The notes: generated by a model from the sequence alone, not told the origin. Counted from the first letter of the stretch, positions 47,779 to 56,996 are shown. The stretch: DNA of 64,000 nt from Rothia mucilaginosa (GCF_019334805.1 NZ_CP079822.1:806001-870000), one strand, 5' to 3'. Program-made: numbers and translations.

Positions 47779-49749
47779 CTAGTTGATACCGCGAAGGTCC
47801 AGGACGAGTTCGCTTTCGTCTGCTTCGTCACCGGTCACGACGACGGGAATACCCCAGTCCTGCTGGTAGAGGTGGCATGCTGCGTGCTCGGGGATGTCAC
47901 CGTCGGGGGTGCCGTCGCAGGCGGCGGCGCGAGCGGTGATGTGCAGGACTGCCTCGGTGATTTCGGGGTTGAGTACGAGGGTGCGGGTCAGTCCGGTGGA
48001 GGTGCCGGCGCCTTCCAGGATGAAGTTCTCGGGGGTGGATGAGATCTTCAGCTGGGTGGGGTCGCCCCAGCGGGTGTCGAGCTTCTGGCCGGTGGGCACG
48101 GTGAATCGTGAGGTGAATTCGAGGGTGCCGCCGGTGAGCTTGGTGGAGGGGCGTGCGGTGGTGATGGCGCCTTCGTCGACGTGCTGTGCCTTGGCGGGGA
48201 TGGAGGCGCGCACGAGCTGGTGGGCGTTGGTTTCGACGATGATGAGGCGCGGTTCTTCGCCGGGTGCTTCTTCGACGAGCAGGTCGGAGGGTTCGTCGAG
48301 GCCGCGTTCGAGGGTGCCGAGGGTGCCGGTTGCGGGGTCCCAGCGGCGGATGGCGCCGTTGTAGGTGTCGGCGACTGCGATGGATCCGTCGGGCAGCTCG
48401 GTCAGGCCGAGGGGGTGCTGCATGCGGGCGGTGTCGGAGTCGCCGTCGACGAAGCCGAAGTCGAACAGGCCCTTGCCGACGGCGGAGGTGACCTGTACGC
48501 CGTTGTCGGTGAAGGTGATGTGGCGCAGGCCGCTGGTTTCGGAGCATGCGACCCAGAGGCTGCCGTCGCGTGCTTCGATGATGCCGGAGGGCTGGGCGAA
48601 CCAGGCGTCGGCGGCGGGGCCGTCGGCGAGGCCTTCAACGCCGGAGCCTGCGAAGATGCTGACGGCGCCGGTGACGGGTTCGTAGCCGAAGAGCTGGTGG
48701 GTACCTGCCATGGCGATGATGAACTGGCCGGCTTCGCGGGAGTAGACGGCGTCCCAGGGCGAGGAGAGCGCAATGTCGGTGGCGGGTACGCCGGCGGGGA
48801 TGTGGTTGGGGTCGCCGGTGATGGCGTTGTCGCCGTCGATGACGCGCTGCACGCCGTTGCCTGCGAGGGTGCGCACTTCGCCGGTGCGCAGGTTGAGGGA
48901 GCGCAGGCGGTGGTTGACGGTGTCGGCGACGAGCACGTCGTAGCCGAGCTGTTCGCGCAGGTTTTCGGGTACGAGGGCGAGGCCGGCGGGTTCGTTGAAG
49001 CGTGCTTCGGTGCCGGTGCCGTCAACGTGGCCCTTGACGGGGTGGTTGATGGGGTCATCGCCGCCACCGTAGGTGTTGATGACGGTGTTGAGGTCGGCTG
49101 CTACCTGCAGGATGCGGTGGCGTGCGCTGTCTGCGACGAGGTAGGTACGTTCGCGGTTGCCGAAGAGGTTTGCGGGGCCGAATTCGGCGGGCAGTTCGAT
49201 GGCTTTGCCGGGGAAGGCGTAGGTGCCGGCTGCCTTGGGGCGGGGTACGTAGGGGCCGTCGCCGCGGTGTAGGGTGCCCTTCGCTTCGTGTTCTGCGACG
49301 AGTTCGCGTACGAGGGAGGTGAGGCCCTGTACGTGGCCTTCGCCGGAGAGGTGGGCGACGATGTAGCCTTCGGGGTCGACGACGACGAGGGTGGGCCATG
49401 CGCGGGCGGTGTATGCCTGCCAGGTGGTCAGTTCGGGGTCGTCGAGTACGGGGTGGGTGATGTGGTAGCGGTCGACGGCTGCGGCGAGCGCTACGGGGTC
49501 GGCTTCGTGCTCGAATTTGGGGCTGTGTACGCCGACGGTGACGAGTACGTCGGAGAATTCTTCTTCGAGGGGGCGTAGTTCGTCGAGGACGTGCAGGCAG
49601 TTGATGCAGCAGAGGGTCCAGAAGTCGAGAATAACGATTTTGCCGCGAAGATCCTGCAGGGTGAGGTTTTTGTCGCCGGTGTTGAGCCAGGCTCGGCCTT
49701 CGAGTTCGCTGGCGCGCACGCGTACGCTGCGGGTGGTGTTCTCGCTCAT
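47779..49749 (-). CDS. Thioredoxin-like / NHL-repeat protein (NHLRC2-like)
   Basis: 656 residues from ATG 49749, with AGGAG upstream. Residues 1-165 are a TlpA-like thioredoxin domain with FWTLCCINCLHV (CxxC at C48 and C51) and ARAWPTLVVVDPEG as the cis-Pro loop. Residues about 190-520 hold NHL repeats forming a beta-propeller (VADTVNHRLRSLNL, IAVADTYNGAIRRWDP). A C-terminal beta domain ends the protein. The layout equals human NHLRC2 and many actinobacterial homologues, whose biochemical role is unsettled. No signal peptide, so cytoplasmic. Monocistronic. Confidence 0.9.
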   Translation of the reverse strand: MSENTTRSVRVRASELEGRAWLNTGDKNLTLQDLRGKIVILDFWTLCCINCLHVLDELRPLEEEFSDVLVTVGVHSPKFEHEADPVALAAAVDRYHITHPVLDDPELTTWQAYTARAWPTLVVVDPEGYIVAHLSGEGHVQGLTSLVRELVAEHEAKGTLHRGDGPYVPRPKAAGTYAFPGKAIELPAEFGPANLFGNRERTYLVADSARHRILQVAADLNTVINTYGGGDDPINHPVKGHVDGTGTEARFNEPAGLALVPENLREQLGYDVLVADTVNHRLRSLNLRTGEVRTLAGNGVQRVIDGDNAITGDPNHIPAGVPATDIALSSPWDAVYSREAGQFIIAMAGTHQLFGYEPVTGAVSIFAGSGVEGLADGPAADAWFAQPSGIIEARDGSLWVACSETSGLRHITFTDNGVQVTSAVGKGLFDFGFVDGDSDTARMQHPLGLTELPDGSIAVADTYNGAIRRWDPATGTLGTLERGLDEPSDLLVEEAPGEEPRLIIVETNAHQLVRASIPAKAQHVDEGAITTARPSTKLTGGTLEFTSRFTVPTGQKLDTRWGDPTQLKISSTPENFILEGAGTSTGLTRTLVLNPEITEAVLHITARAAACDGTPDGDIPEHAACHLYQQDWGIPVVVTGDEADESELVLDLRGIN

Positions 49750-49909
49750 GGTTTTCTCTCCTGTTGGGTGCGCCGTGTGTGGGCGCGTTGGTTTGCTGTC
49801 CCCATTATGCCAGCGTGGGGTGGGTGGTTCGCTGGGAGTTGAGCTTTGTGACTTGGGGGCTTAACGACCTGTCATATTAAGTCACATTGCGGGTGGCGTG
49901 TGGGTATAT

Positions 49910-49950
49910 AAAAGCGCCCCGCACGCATCACGGTCGGAAGCGCACGGGGC
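49910..49950 (-). terminator. Terminator of lipoprotein 1 gene
   Basis: On the minus strand GCCCCGTGCGC pairs with GCGTGCGGGGC, two G-U pairs in RNA, followed by TTTTATATA. Confidence 0.8.
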
Positions 49951-49990
49951 AAACAGGTCTAGCTAGTCGCCAGCTAAGTGGTGGATACGT

Positions 49991-50701
49991 TTAGCTCGTA
50001 GCCATGCTGGTCGGCTTAACGGGATTCTTCGGGGCAGGCAGGTCTCCCACAGGAGCCGGGGGCTTGGGCAGCTCCAGGGACTGGTAGTCGCCCGAAACCT
50101 CCGAGGTCTTAACGTTCATAATGGAAGCCGCACCATTCTCATCAACGCTAATTACTTCACCGTTAGGCTTGACGGCAACCCAGCCGCCCTTATCAGTCAC
50201 GGCGGCAACCTCACCTTCAGGGGTCACACGTACCCAACTACCGTCATTCTCAATGCTGATGTAGTTACCGTTCTTAGCTTCGACAACAGCGATGCTTCCG
50301 TCAGAGGCAGTGTACACGTTACCTTCAGTGTTCGTAGTCTTCTTGGCGGAGCGGTCTTTCTTAGCCTCTTCGACGGCTTCCTTGTAATGCGCGTATAGCT
50401 GCGGACCGTAGTTGCTATCGGTGGGGTCCGTAGGCATGGCGGAAGCACCCGACAGTCCACTCTTCTGGCTTTCGGATTCCTTAGCGGAGGCGCTCGAGCT
50501 ACCTGCGGTTGCGGAAGCGGTAGCCGATGCGCTCGCCGAGGCAGACGCGCTGGAGGAGGCGCTCGAGCTACCTGCGGTTGCAGAAGCAGATGCGCTTGCC
50601 GATGCGGAGGAGTTAGAGTTGGTGCCGGAGTTGCCGCCGCAGGCTGCAAGACCGAAGGTTGCGGCGAGGCTCAGGGACAGAACAGCCATAGACTTCTTCA
50701 C
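49991..50701 (-). CDS. Ser/Ala-linker lipoprotein 1 of 3
   Basis: 236 residues. Signal peptide MKKSMAVLSLSLAATFG with lipobox LAAC (C21). Then a 55-residue Ser/Ala/Thr-only linker (about 30-80), a helical piece, and a beta part near 130-200 with YISIENDGSWVRVTPEGEV, a diverged form of the 17-residue ADGSW repeat seen in its two neighbours. Pro-rich tail (PKPPAPVGDLPAP). Surface-exposed lipid-anchored protein. Function unknown. The linker DNA holds near-identical repeats (GCGCTCGAGCTACCTGCGGT twice), prone to length change. Confidence 0.8.
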   Translation of the reverse strand: MKKSMAVLSLSLAATFGLAACGGNSGTNSNSSASASASASATAGSSSASSSASASASASATASATAGSSSASAKESESQKSGLSGASAMPTDPTDSNYGPQLYAHYKEAVEEAKKDRSAKKTTNTEGNVYTASDGSIAVVEAKNGNYISIENDGSWVRVTPEGEVAAVTDKGGWVAVKPNGEVISVDENGAASIMNVKTSEVSGDYQSLELPKPPAPVGDLPAPKNPVKPTSMATS

Positions 50702-50872
50702 TGTGTTCTCTTTTCTGGTAGATCCCCGTGCTATGCCGGGGAGACCTATAGTGTGGTTGTTTGTTGAGTGAGAGTTGAGTGAGAGCTAGATTCTGAGCGC
50801 CTCCCTAATCCTAACAACAGTTATGCGAAGCTTCCTATTTTCCCTAGGAGTTCAGCGCAACTTGAAGACGCA

Positions 50873-50918
50873 AAACGGCCCCGCACGCATCACTATCGGA
50901 TGCGCACGGGGCGTCTTC
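50873..50918 (-). terminator. Terminator of lipoprotein 2 gene
   Basis: On the minus strand GCCCCGTGCGCAT pairs with ATGCGTGCGGGGC, flanked by GAAGAC/GTCTTC, with TTTT in between. Close relative of the terminator at 49910-49950. Confidence 0.8.
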
Positions 50919-50977
50919 ATAAGTCACGGACTGTCACGCTCTACGAGCGCCACAAGCCGCTGTTAGCTCTTTACAGC

Positions 50978-51691
50978 TTACTTGGGCTGTGCGGGCTTGA
51001 CGGGGGCGACCTTAGCCTGTGCGGGCTTTGCGGGAACTGCCGGAGCCTTCAGGTCTGCCTTCTCGCCGCCAACGATGGAGGTCACTTCACCGGATGCGTC
51101 CACGGTTGCCTGCAGGCCGCTGTTAGCCTGGATGCTCCAGGAGCCGTCAGCCTTGACTGCGACCTGGCCGTTTGCGTCCTGGCGGCTCCAGGAGCCGTCA
51201 GCCTGTACAGCTACCTGACCTTCGTCACCCTGAATGGACCAGCCGCCGTCCTCGGAAACGATAACGTCGCCCTCAACGGTGGAGGAGGAGTTACCCTCGG
51301 AGTCCTTGGACTCAGCCTTGGTGCCCTTTTCGTCGGACTCTACCTTGGAGGAGTTACCCTCGGAGTCCTTAGCGTCTACGGATGCCTTGCCGTCTGCGCC
51401 GACCTTCACGTCTGCGGAGTTGCCTTCGCCGTCGTTAGCCTTGACGGTGACGTTGCCGTCCTTGTCAACCTTCACGTCTGCAGTAGCGGAAGCGGAAGCT
51501 GCCGAGGTGGTTGCCGCAGAGGATGCCTTAGCCGATGCGCTTGCGGACGCAGTTGCCGAAGCGGATGCGGATGCAGTCGCGGTAGTGGTGGTGGAAGAGG
51601 ACTGGGAGCCGCATGCGCTCAGGCCCAGTGCGCCTGCGAAAGCGATAGACAGAACAGCGGTGGTCTTCTTCATTGCGGGGGCGATTGCCAT
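50978..51691 (-). CDS. Ser/Ala-linker lipoprotein 2 of 3
   Basis: 237 residues from ATG 51691, with AAGGAG 5 bases upstream. Signal peptide with lipobox GLSAC (C27), Thr/Ala/Ser linker (about 33-68), then Asp/Gly/Lys-rich sequence (DVKVDKDGNVTVKANDGEGN) and a repeat block with VQADGSWSRQDANGQVA and VKADGSWSIQANSGLQA, 17 residues each. Pro/Lys/Ala tail (PAKPAQAKVAPVKPAQPK), which may associate with the wall. Same layout as the next gene upstream. Function unknown. Confidence 0.82.
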   Translation of the reverse strand: MAIAPAMKKTTAVLSIAFAGALGLSACGSQSSSTTTTATASASASATASASASAKASSAATTSAASASATADVKVDKDGNVTVKANDGEGNSADVKVGADGKASVDAKDSEGNSSKVESDEKGTKAESKDSEGNSSSTVEGDVIVSEDGGWSIQGDEGQVAVQADGSWSRQDANGQVAVKADGSWSIQANSGLQATVDASGEVTSIVGGEKADLKAPAVPAKPAQAKVAPVKPAQPK

Positions 51692-51906
51692 TGTTTCTCC
51701 TTGTGGTTGTTGAGTATGGTGCGGCTAGTTGGCGACGTATTCGCGTCGTGCGCAGGATCCTTGTGGGATTCCATAACGATTATCGGTGTAACCAACCGCG
51801 TTAATTCTATCGAGTTTGGGTGTGATTATCCGGGCGCGTGGGCGTTTATCCGCATTCTAGCGAGTGGGATAGCCCCATGTTTTCGCTCGGCTCGTCAGCC
51901 AGCTTC

Positions 51907-52704
51907 TTAGCGGCGGGGGGTGACGGGCTTGACGGGGTCAGCGCCAGCACCGGCGGGCTTGACGGGTACGGCAGGTACCTGGAAGTCGCCATGACCGGTC
52001 CGATCCCAGGAGCCATCAGCCTTCACTTCGACAACACCGGAGGTTCCGACGAGCTCCCAGGAGCCGTCTGCATTCACCTCTACGTTGCCGCTGGGACCGA
52101 CGCGTTCCCAAGAGCCGTCAGCTTCCACATCAACGATGTCACCGTTGGGGGTGTGGTAGGACCAGCCGCCGTCGGTCTTGATTTCGATGAGGGTGTAGCC
52201 GTTGGCTGCGCTGACGGTTCCGCTGTCGACGGTCACGGTGCTGGAGCCATTCGAGCCGCTCTTGGCGGTGGTCTCGCCGGCCTTCTCGTCGACCTTTGCG
52301 GAGGAGCCGGAGTTGTTGGATGCCGAACCGTTAGCTGCGGTGCCGCCGTTGACGGTTGCGTTGCCGCTAGCGTCTGCGGTGACGCCGGTACCGTCGGCGC
52401 CGTTGACGGTCACGCCGTCTTCGGTGACGGTGACGGTACCCTGGGAGCTGCTTGCGGTGGCGCTCGGGGAGGCTGCGTCGCTTGCCTTGACGGTGACCTT
52501 GCCGTTGCCTGCGTTGACCGCTGCGTCAGCGGTGGAGGATGCCTTGGCGGTTGCGGTTGCGGTGGGTGCCGGGTTGGAGGTGTTCTGTGCACCGCAGGCG
52601 CTCAGGCCCAGTGCTGCGATTGCCGCGATGGACAGTGCGGCTGCGCCGGTGCGGAGGCGGTGGTTGGTGGGCGGTGCGGAAGTACGCTGAGCATGGCGTG
52701 CCAT
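51907..52704 (-). CDS. Ser/Ala-linker lipoprotein 3 of 3
   Basis: 265 residues from ATG 52704, with AGGAG upstream. Signal peptide with a longer N-region and lipobox GLSAC (C37). Thr/Ala/Ser and Gly/Asn/Asp-rich middle (VTVTEDGVTVNGADGTGV). Three successive 17-residue repeats: VEADGSWERVGPSGNVE, VNADGSWELVGTSGVVE, VKADGSWDRTG. Tail VPVKPAGAGADPVKPVTP. The first gene in the group of three, each with its own leader. Function unknown. Confidence 0.82.
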   Translation of the reverse strand: MARHAQRTSAPPTNHRLRTGAAALSIAAIAALGLSACGAQNTSNPAPTATATAKASSTADAAVNAGNGKVTVKASDAASPSATASSSQGTVTVTEDGVTVNGADGTGVTADASGNATVNGGTAANGSASNNSGSSAKVDEKAGETTAKSGSNGSSTVTVDSGTVSAANGYTLIEIKTDGGWSYHTPNGDIVDVEADGSWERVGPSGNVEVNADGSWELVGTSGVVEVKADGSWDRTGHGDFQVPAVPVKPAGAGADPVKPVTPRR

Positions 52705-53177
52705 GAGGTGGTTCTCCTAGTGAGTCCCGGAAGGTCAATCGTCCGGGGTTTGTATGGTTGTTTTCCCGGTTGGGAGGGTGGAGCCGTTGCGTATAGTGTG
52801 TGGCTTTTCCTTCGCCGGTGACTCCAGCTTAGGGTGTGAGTCTAAGATTGAGCTTTAGTTTGCTGTGTTTAAGCTGTGTTCGGGCGGCAATGTATAAGTA
52901 TTTTTCCCAGCAGGGTTTCATATTCGCGGTTTTTCGCTCAGCTTATGCATAGCTTTCTACTCACATGTATAAATTTTCTTTATTTTTCTGTGGCACATCA
53001 TAGCTTCTCCTATGAAACCGGGCTACTTTCTGTGTTTTATAGCTCGAGTTGAAGGTTAAGGTCCTGAAGACCAACCTCGCGCACTCTCCTCACTACGTGC
53101 ACCGCCCCAGCCCCCGCCTCGCCATCTTCCCCACCACGTACATCCATAGACCAAGGGGATAAGCATTCGAACATAAT
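52705..53177. other. AT-rich intergenic region
   Basis: About 470 bases with no gene. The stretch 52850-53050 is AT-rich and probably holds the lipoprotein 3 promoter on the minus strand; no firm boxes assigned. Confidence 0.4.
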
Positions 53178-53210
53178 AAAAGACCCCCACCATAAAGGTG
53201 AGGGTCTTTT
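53178..53210 (-). terminator. Terminator of the HU gene
   Basis: AAAAGACCCCCACC pairs with GGTGAGGGTCTTTT (one mismatch); T-run on both strands. Confidence 0.85.
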
Positions 53211-53232
53211 ATCAGATTCAAAGTCTCAAGAA

Positions 53233-53520
53233 TTACTTCTTCTTAGCGACTGCTGCCTTCAGCTTGGAGCCTGCGGTCAGCTTCACGCCGTGACCGGCGG
53301 GAATCTGGATGGTTTCGCCGGTCTGCGGGTTACGGCCGGTACGAGCTGCACGGTCGGTGCGCTCGATTGCCATCCAACCGGGGATGGTGATCTTCTCGCC
53401 CTTGGAGACGGAAGACTCGAAAACCTGGAACACTGCGTCGAGGACTGCATTCACGGTTGCCTGGCTCTTGCCAGACTTCTCTGCAACCTCTGCAACGAGT
53501 TCGGTACGGTTCTTAGCCAT
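53233..53520 (-). CDS. hup: HU-family DNA-binding protein
   Basis: 95 residues. Dimeric, bends DNA in the nucleoid. MAKNRTELVAEVAEKSGKSQ, GEKITIPGWMAIERTDRAAR and GRNPQTGETIQIPAGHGVKL, including the DNA-intercalating arm with NPQTGE, are the HU signature. It lacks the long Lys/Ala-rich tail of mycobacterial HupB. Own terminator; the promoter is probably in the 92 bases after rpsN. Confidence 0.96.
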   Translation of the reverse strand: MAKNRTELVAEVAEKSGKSQATVNAVLDAVFQVFESSVSKGEKITIPGWMAIERTDRAARTGRNPQTGETIQIPAGHGVKLTAGSKLKAAVAKKK

Positions 53521-53612
53521 TAGGGTGCCCCTTCCAGAGACTTAAGGTTTGAGTCTAAAGCGAGTGACCGTCGGTGACGACGGAAAACCGTTTAGGAACT
53601 AAAATACCAGAT

Positions 53613-53918
53613 TTACCAGCTGGACTTGGTGATACCGGGCAGCTCGCCGCGGTGTGCCATCTCGCGGAAGCGCACGCGGGAGATACCGAACTTCTGGAAG
53701 GTACCGCGGGGGCGGCCGTCGATCTGGTCGCGGTTACGCACGCGAACGGGGGAAGCGTTGCGGGGCAGCTTCTGCAGTGCCACGCGTGCTGCTTCGCGCT
53801 CCTCGGGGGTAGCGTTCTCGTCGATCAGGGTCTTCTTCAGCGCGATACGCTTCTCGTTGTAGCGAGCGACGATGACCTTGCGCTGCTCGTTGCGAGCGAT
53901 CTTGGACTTCTTAGCCAT
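53613..53918 (-). CDS. rpsN: 30S ribosomal protein S14, zinc-free form
   Basis: 101 residues. [20 protein letters not shown] and the C-terminal [20 protein letters not shown] match the long S14 type without the CxxC zinc pairs. Third gene after rpmB and rpmG, with 2 bases between the rpmG stop and its ATG. Zinc-free S14, L33 and L28 paralogues in actinobacteria are often induced by zinc starvation. Confidence 0.96.
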   Translation of the reverse strand: MAKKSKIARNEQRKVIVARYNEKRIALKKTLIDENATPEEREAARVALQKLPRNASPVRVRNRDQIDGRPRGTFQKFGISRVRFREMAHRGELPGITKSSW

Positions 53919-53920
53919 TC

Positions 53921-54091
53921 TTAGCGCTCCTCTCGGAAGTCAACGTGCTTGCGAACGACGGGGTCGTACTTCTTCAGCACCATACGGTCGGGGTTGTTGC
54001 GGCGGTTCTTACGGGTCACGTAGGTGTAACCGGTGCCAGCAGTGGACTTGAGCTTGATGATAGGACGGAGGTCCTTAGCCTTGGATGCCAT
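53921..54091 (-). CDS. rpmG: 50S ribosomal protein L33, zinc-free form
   Basis: 56 residues, [19 protein letters not shown] through [17 protein letters not shown]. It has no cysteines, so it is the C-minus type that does not bind zinc. Lies 3 bases after the rpmB stop and just before rpsN. Confidence 0.95.
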   Translation of the reverse strand: MASKAKDLRPIIKLKSTAGTGYTYVTRKNRRNNPDRMVLKKYDPVVRKHVDFREER

Positions 54092-54094
54092 TTA

Positions 54095-54331
54095 CTAGAT
54101 CTTCTCCCCGCGTGCGATGATTTCTGCAACAACGGCATCGATGCCACGAGCATCGATAACCTTGATGCCCTTAGCGGACACGTTCAGGGTTACCTTACGA
54201 CGCAGCGAAGGAACCCAGTAGGTCTTCTTCTGAACGTTCGGGTCGAATCGACGCTTGTTGCGGCGATGCGAGTGCGAAATGCTGTGTCCAAAGCCGGGAA
54301 CAGCTCCGGTCACCTGGCAGACTGCTGCCAT
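54095..54331 (-). CDS. rpmB: 50S ribosomal protein L28
   Basis: 78 residues, [40 protein letters not shown], ending [11 protein letters not shown]. Only one Cys remains of the two CxxC pairs of zinc-type L28. AAAGGAG lies 6 bases upstream. First gene of rpmB-rpmG-rpsN. I found no clear Zur-type palindrome in the leader. Confidence 0.95.
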   Translation of the reverse strand: MAAVCQVTGAVPGFGHSISHSHRRNKRRFDPNVQKKTYWVPSLRRKVTLNVSAKGIKVIDARGIDAVVAEIIARGEKI

Positions 54332-54770
54332 GTTTCACTCCTTTATTGATTGACTTTTATGACGGTACGCAGTCGATGTTACTCGTGAGCGTCCCGCCAC
54401 CAATGTAGAAGCACCGGGTTATTCGCCGGGCTAGAGTGTTTGAGATCGTCACGTGGGTGAGAGGCCACGCATCGATCCCCGCCGCGGGAAAAACGGTGAA
54501 GCTTATTAGTGTCGAGAGGCGTTTCCACCACTACGAACAGCGTTAAATTCTAGGTAAATACGGGGGTTCGTGCAAGCCTGCACGCCGGATTTTGCCTTAA
54601 AAATCCGCGGAATCTCGGTGTTCTGAGCTGATTGCGCCCCATTTAAGCGAGGCGCTCGATTCGCGGATGCACGCCTGCCGCCGGGCGGCAAACATACCTA
54701 CCCATTCTACCAAAAATGGGTGTTTTTGCAAGTCCAGATGTTTTTAAGGGATTCTTTAACGCCCCTAGTC

Positions 54771-54790
54771 AGGCGTTAATACGCCTTTTT
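54771..54790 (+). terminator. Orphan terminator-like hairpin
   Basis: AGGCGT pairs with ACGCCT around TAAT and is followed by TTTT. No plus-strand gene precedes it. Confidence 0.45.
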
Positions 54791-54881
54791 AAGAACGGAT
54801 GTTCTCTATGTGACCGGGGATAAATTACACTAGTGAAATTCATGTTGTGAGATTAACAGCTTAAGCCGGATTTAAGCCTTA

Positions 54882-54926
54882 AACAGCCCCGCGCCACCGA
54901 TTCTTGCGGTGTGCGCAGGGCTGTTA
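54882..54926. terminator. Orphan long hairpin, possible end of a small RNA
   Basis: AACAGCCCCGCGC pairs with GCGCAGGGCTGTT (one mismatch), with an inner CACCG/CGGTG pairing. TACACT about 55 bases upstream could be a -10. Confidence 0.45.
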
Positions 54927-55156
54927 AACGGGCTTAAATACGCGTTTAAAGAGCTTTTAACTCTCGTTTTAACGCTTCCGCCCCGGTTTTAAAGGGCGGT
55001 TTACGGGTTTGCAACGGTACGGGTAACGGCGGATTTACCGTTCCAGTTACGGCGTAGATGCGGGCACAAATACGGTACAGATACAGCACAGGGCGCTCCC
55101 CCGGCCTACAGTTTTACGCCGTAACGCGCCCCCCTGAGCATTAGTTCTTAAGGGCG

Positions 55157-55969
55157 TTAGTTTTTAAGGCTTGCCGCAGGAACCCAGTCCGGGTACTTGG
55201 GGGTCACACCGTCCCCGGAGCTCGTGCCCTTCAGGCGGCGACCGATCCACGGCAGGGCAAACTCGCGGATCCAGCGTGCCTCCTGCTCGATCTTCTCGCG
55301 GGCGGTCAGCTGCACCTCCGGGGGCAGTACCGATTCGGTGACCACACCGGGCAGGCCGAGCTGCGCCAGCACTCGGGATGCGAAGCGTTCGTGGCCGAGG
55401 TCGTTCATGTGCAGGCGATCGTCAGCCCACAGACGCCAGTCGAGGAAGTCGTTCCAGCGCCAGTAGTCGATAATGTGCACGCCGTGGTCTTCGGCGATAC
55501 CGCGCAGTAGCTCGTTGTAGGTGGCGGTACGGCCGCGGGTACGGGCGAAGGGGCCCTGGCCCTGTACATCCAGGCCGGTTACGGTAAGCACTTCGATTCC
55601 TTCGCCGCGCAGGGTGGCGAAGGCTTCGTCTACGTGGGTCATGAGCTGGTCAATATCCACGTTGGGTCGCATGATGTCGTTGCCGCCGCCGTAGAAGGTG
55701 ACGAGGTTGGGCTTCAGCTCCAGGGCTGCCGGCAGCTGCTCTTCGAGAATGGGAATGAGCAGGCGGCCGCGGATGGCGAGGTTTGCGTACTGCGCCTGCG
55801 GGTCTACTGCACCGAGGCCTTCGGCAACGCGGTCTGCCCAGCCGCGCAAGCTGTTGGGGCGGCGGCGGTCAACGTCGCCCACGCCTTCGGTGAAGGAGTC
55901 GCCGATTGCCACGTAGCGTACTGATTCACCGTTGAGCTTGCCGTTGGGGTCTAGGAGCGGGGTCGTCAT
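55157..55969 (-). CDS. SGNH/GDSL-type hydrolase
   Basis: 270 residues. Esterase/lipase of the SGNH fold: block I AIGDSFTEGVGD (Ser25), block III YGGGNDIMRP (Asn), block V DRLHMNDLGHERFA (Asp and His). No signal peptide, so probably cytoplasmic. Basic C-terminal part (IGRRLKGTSSGD). Substrate unknown; short-chain acyl esters are typical. Monocistronic. Confidence 0.9.
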   Translation of the reverse strand: MTTPLLDPNGKLNGESVRYVAIGDSFTEGVGDVDRRRPNSLRGWADRVAEGLGAVDPQAQYANLAIRGRLLIPILEEQLPAALELKPNLVTFYGGGNDIMRPNVDIDQLMTHVDEAFATLRGEGIEVLTVTGLDVQGQGPFARTRGRTATYNELLRGIAEDHGVHIIDYWRWNDFLDWRLWADDRLHMNDLGHERFASRVLAQLGLPGVVTESVLPPEVQLTAREKIEQEARWIREFALPWIGRRLKGTSSGDGVTPKYPDWVPAASLKN

Positions 55970-56127
55970 TGTGTTCTTCTTTCCGGGCCTCTATAGAGAA
56001 TGACCCTTCTGTGGAAGAAGCCGGCACACCCGCGCGGTGTACCGGCTTCTTCGCTTAGCTTTCGGTGCGTCCTGCCTTCCAGTATCCCACTGTTATGGGC
56101 GCTTCATCAGATATGAGCAGGGGTTTC

Positions 56128-56958
56128 TTAGGATGCGACAGCTGAACCGGCAACGGTGGACACACTCCGGGGATGGGGTACCACCACTACACTGCCGTCG
56201 TTAAACGGGTCCGCGACCTCGGCCTTCAGGCTAAAGATGGTGTGCAGGTTCTCGCGAGTGAGCACTTCGTGTGCTTCGCCTTGAGCGACGATGGAGCCGT
56301 CCTTCATAGCGACGAGGTAATCGGCGACTCGGGCAGCTAGGTTCAGTTCGTGCAGCACCATGATCATGGTGGTGCCGCGTTGCTCGTTGAGGTCCGAGAG
56401 TAGGTCGAGTAGCTCCACCTGGTGTGCCAGGTCGAGGTACGTGGTCGGCTCGTCCAGCAGTAGGATGTCGGTTTCTTGGGCGAGCGCCATGGCAATCCAG
56501 ACGCGCTGACGTTGGCCGCCAGAGAGTTCGGTGACCTGTCGTTCGGCGAGGGACATGGTGTCGGTGGCTTCTAGTGCCCAGGCGACCGCCTCATCATCTT
56601 CGGCGCTATTGCGTTTGAAGAGTCCCTGGTAGGGGTAGCGTCCTCGGGAGACGAGGTCGGCTACGGTAATTCCTTCGGGGGCGATGGGATGCTGGGGCAT
56701 GAGCCCAACCATGCGGGCGAAGCCCTTCATGGAGTATTCGTGGGTGGGTTTGCCGTCGAGGGTGAAGTCGCCGTTGAGCGGCTTGAGTAGTCGGGAGACA
56801 CCGCGTAGCAGGGTGGATTTACCGCAGCCGTTGGGGCCGATGATGGCGGTAACTTTGCCCTTCGGGAATTCGAGGGAGAGGTCTTTGACGATGGTGGTTT
56901 CGCCGTAGCCGAGGCTGACGTTCTCTACTTTGAGGGTGCGTTCGGTGATTTCTTTCAT
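56128..56958 (-). CDS. Iron-siderophore ABC transporter ATPase
   Basis: 276 residues. ATPase of the FecE/FepC/FhuC group: Walker A GPNGCGKST (41-49), Q-loop LMPQHPIAPEGITV, signature LSGGQRQRVWIAMAL, Walker B ILLLDEPTTYLD, switch His in VLHELNLA. LVSRGRYPYQGLF is typical of siderophore importers. AAGGA before ATG 56958. The gene stands alone: no permease or binding protein is adjacent, so it probably powers permeases encoded elsewhere. An IdeR/DtxR-type box lies 39 bases upstream. Confidence 0.92.
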   Translation of the reverse strand: MKEITERTLKVENVSLGYGETTIVKDLSLEFPKGKVTAIIGPNGCGKSTLLRGVSRLLKPLNGDFTLDGKPTHEYSMKGFARMVGLMPQHPIAPEGITVADLVSRGRYPYQGLFKRNSAEDDEAVAWALEATDTMSLAERQVTELSGGQRQRVWIAMALAQETDILLLDEPTTYLDLAHQVELLDLLSDLNEQRGTTMIMVLHELNLAARVADYLVAMKDGSIVAQGEAHEVLTRENLHTIFSLKAEVADPFNDGSVVVVPHPRSVSTVAGSAVAS

Positions 56959-56996
56959 GGCGTCCTTTCTTCTCTAAGGCTTTTCCCGGGAGCCTC

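Larger units (their letters stand above)
54332..55156. other. Long TTAA-rich intergenic region
   Basis: 825 bases between rpmB and the SGNH hydrolase gene with no supported gene; a 61-codon frame at 54506-54691 is rejected. It contains two hairpins (54771-54790 and 54882-54926) and 14 TTAA tetramers between 54744 and 54992, unusual for this genome. Could hold a small RNA. Confidence 0.45.

Noticed and set aside
51838..52821. Cys/Gly-rich 327-codon frame antisense to lipoprotein 3
   Set aside because: Its richness mirrors the Ala/Ser/Thr codons of the lipoprotein; no other support.
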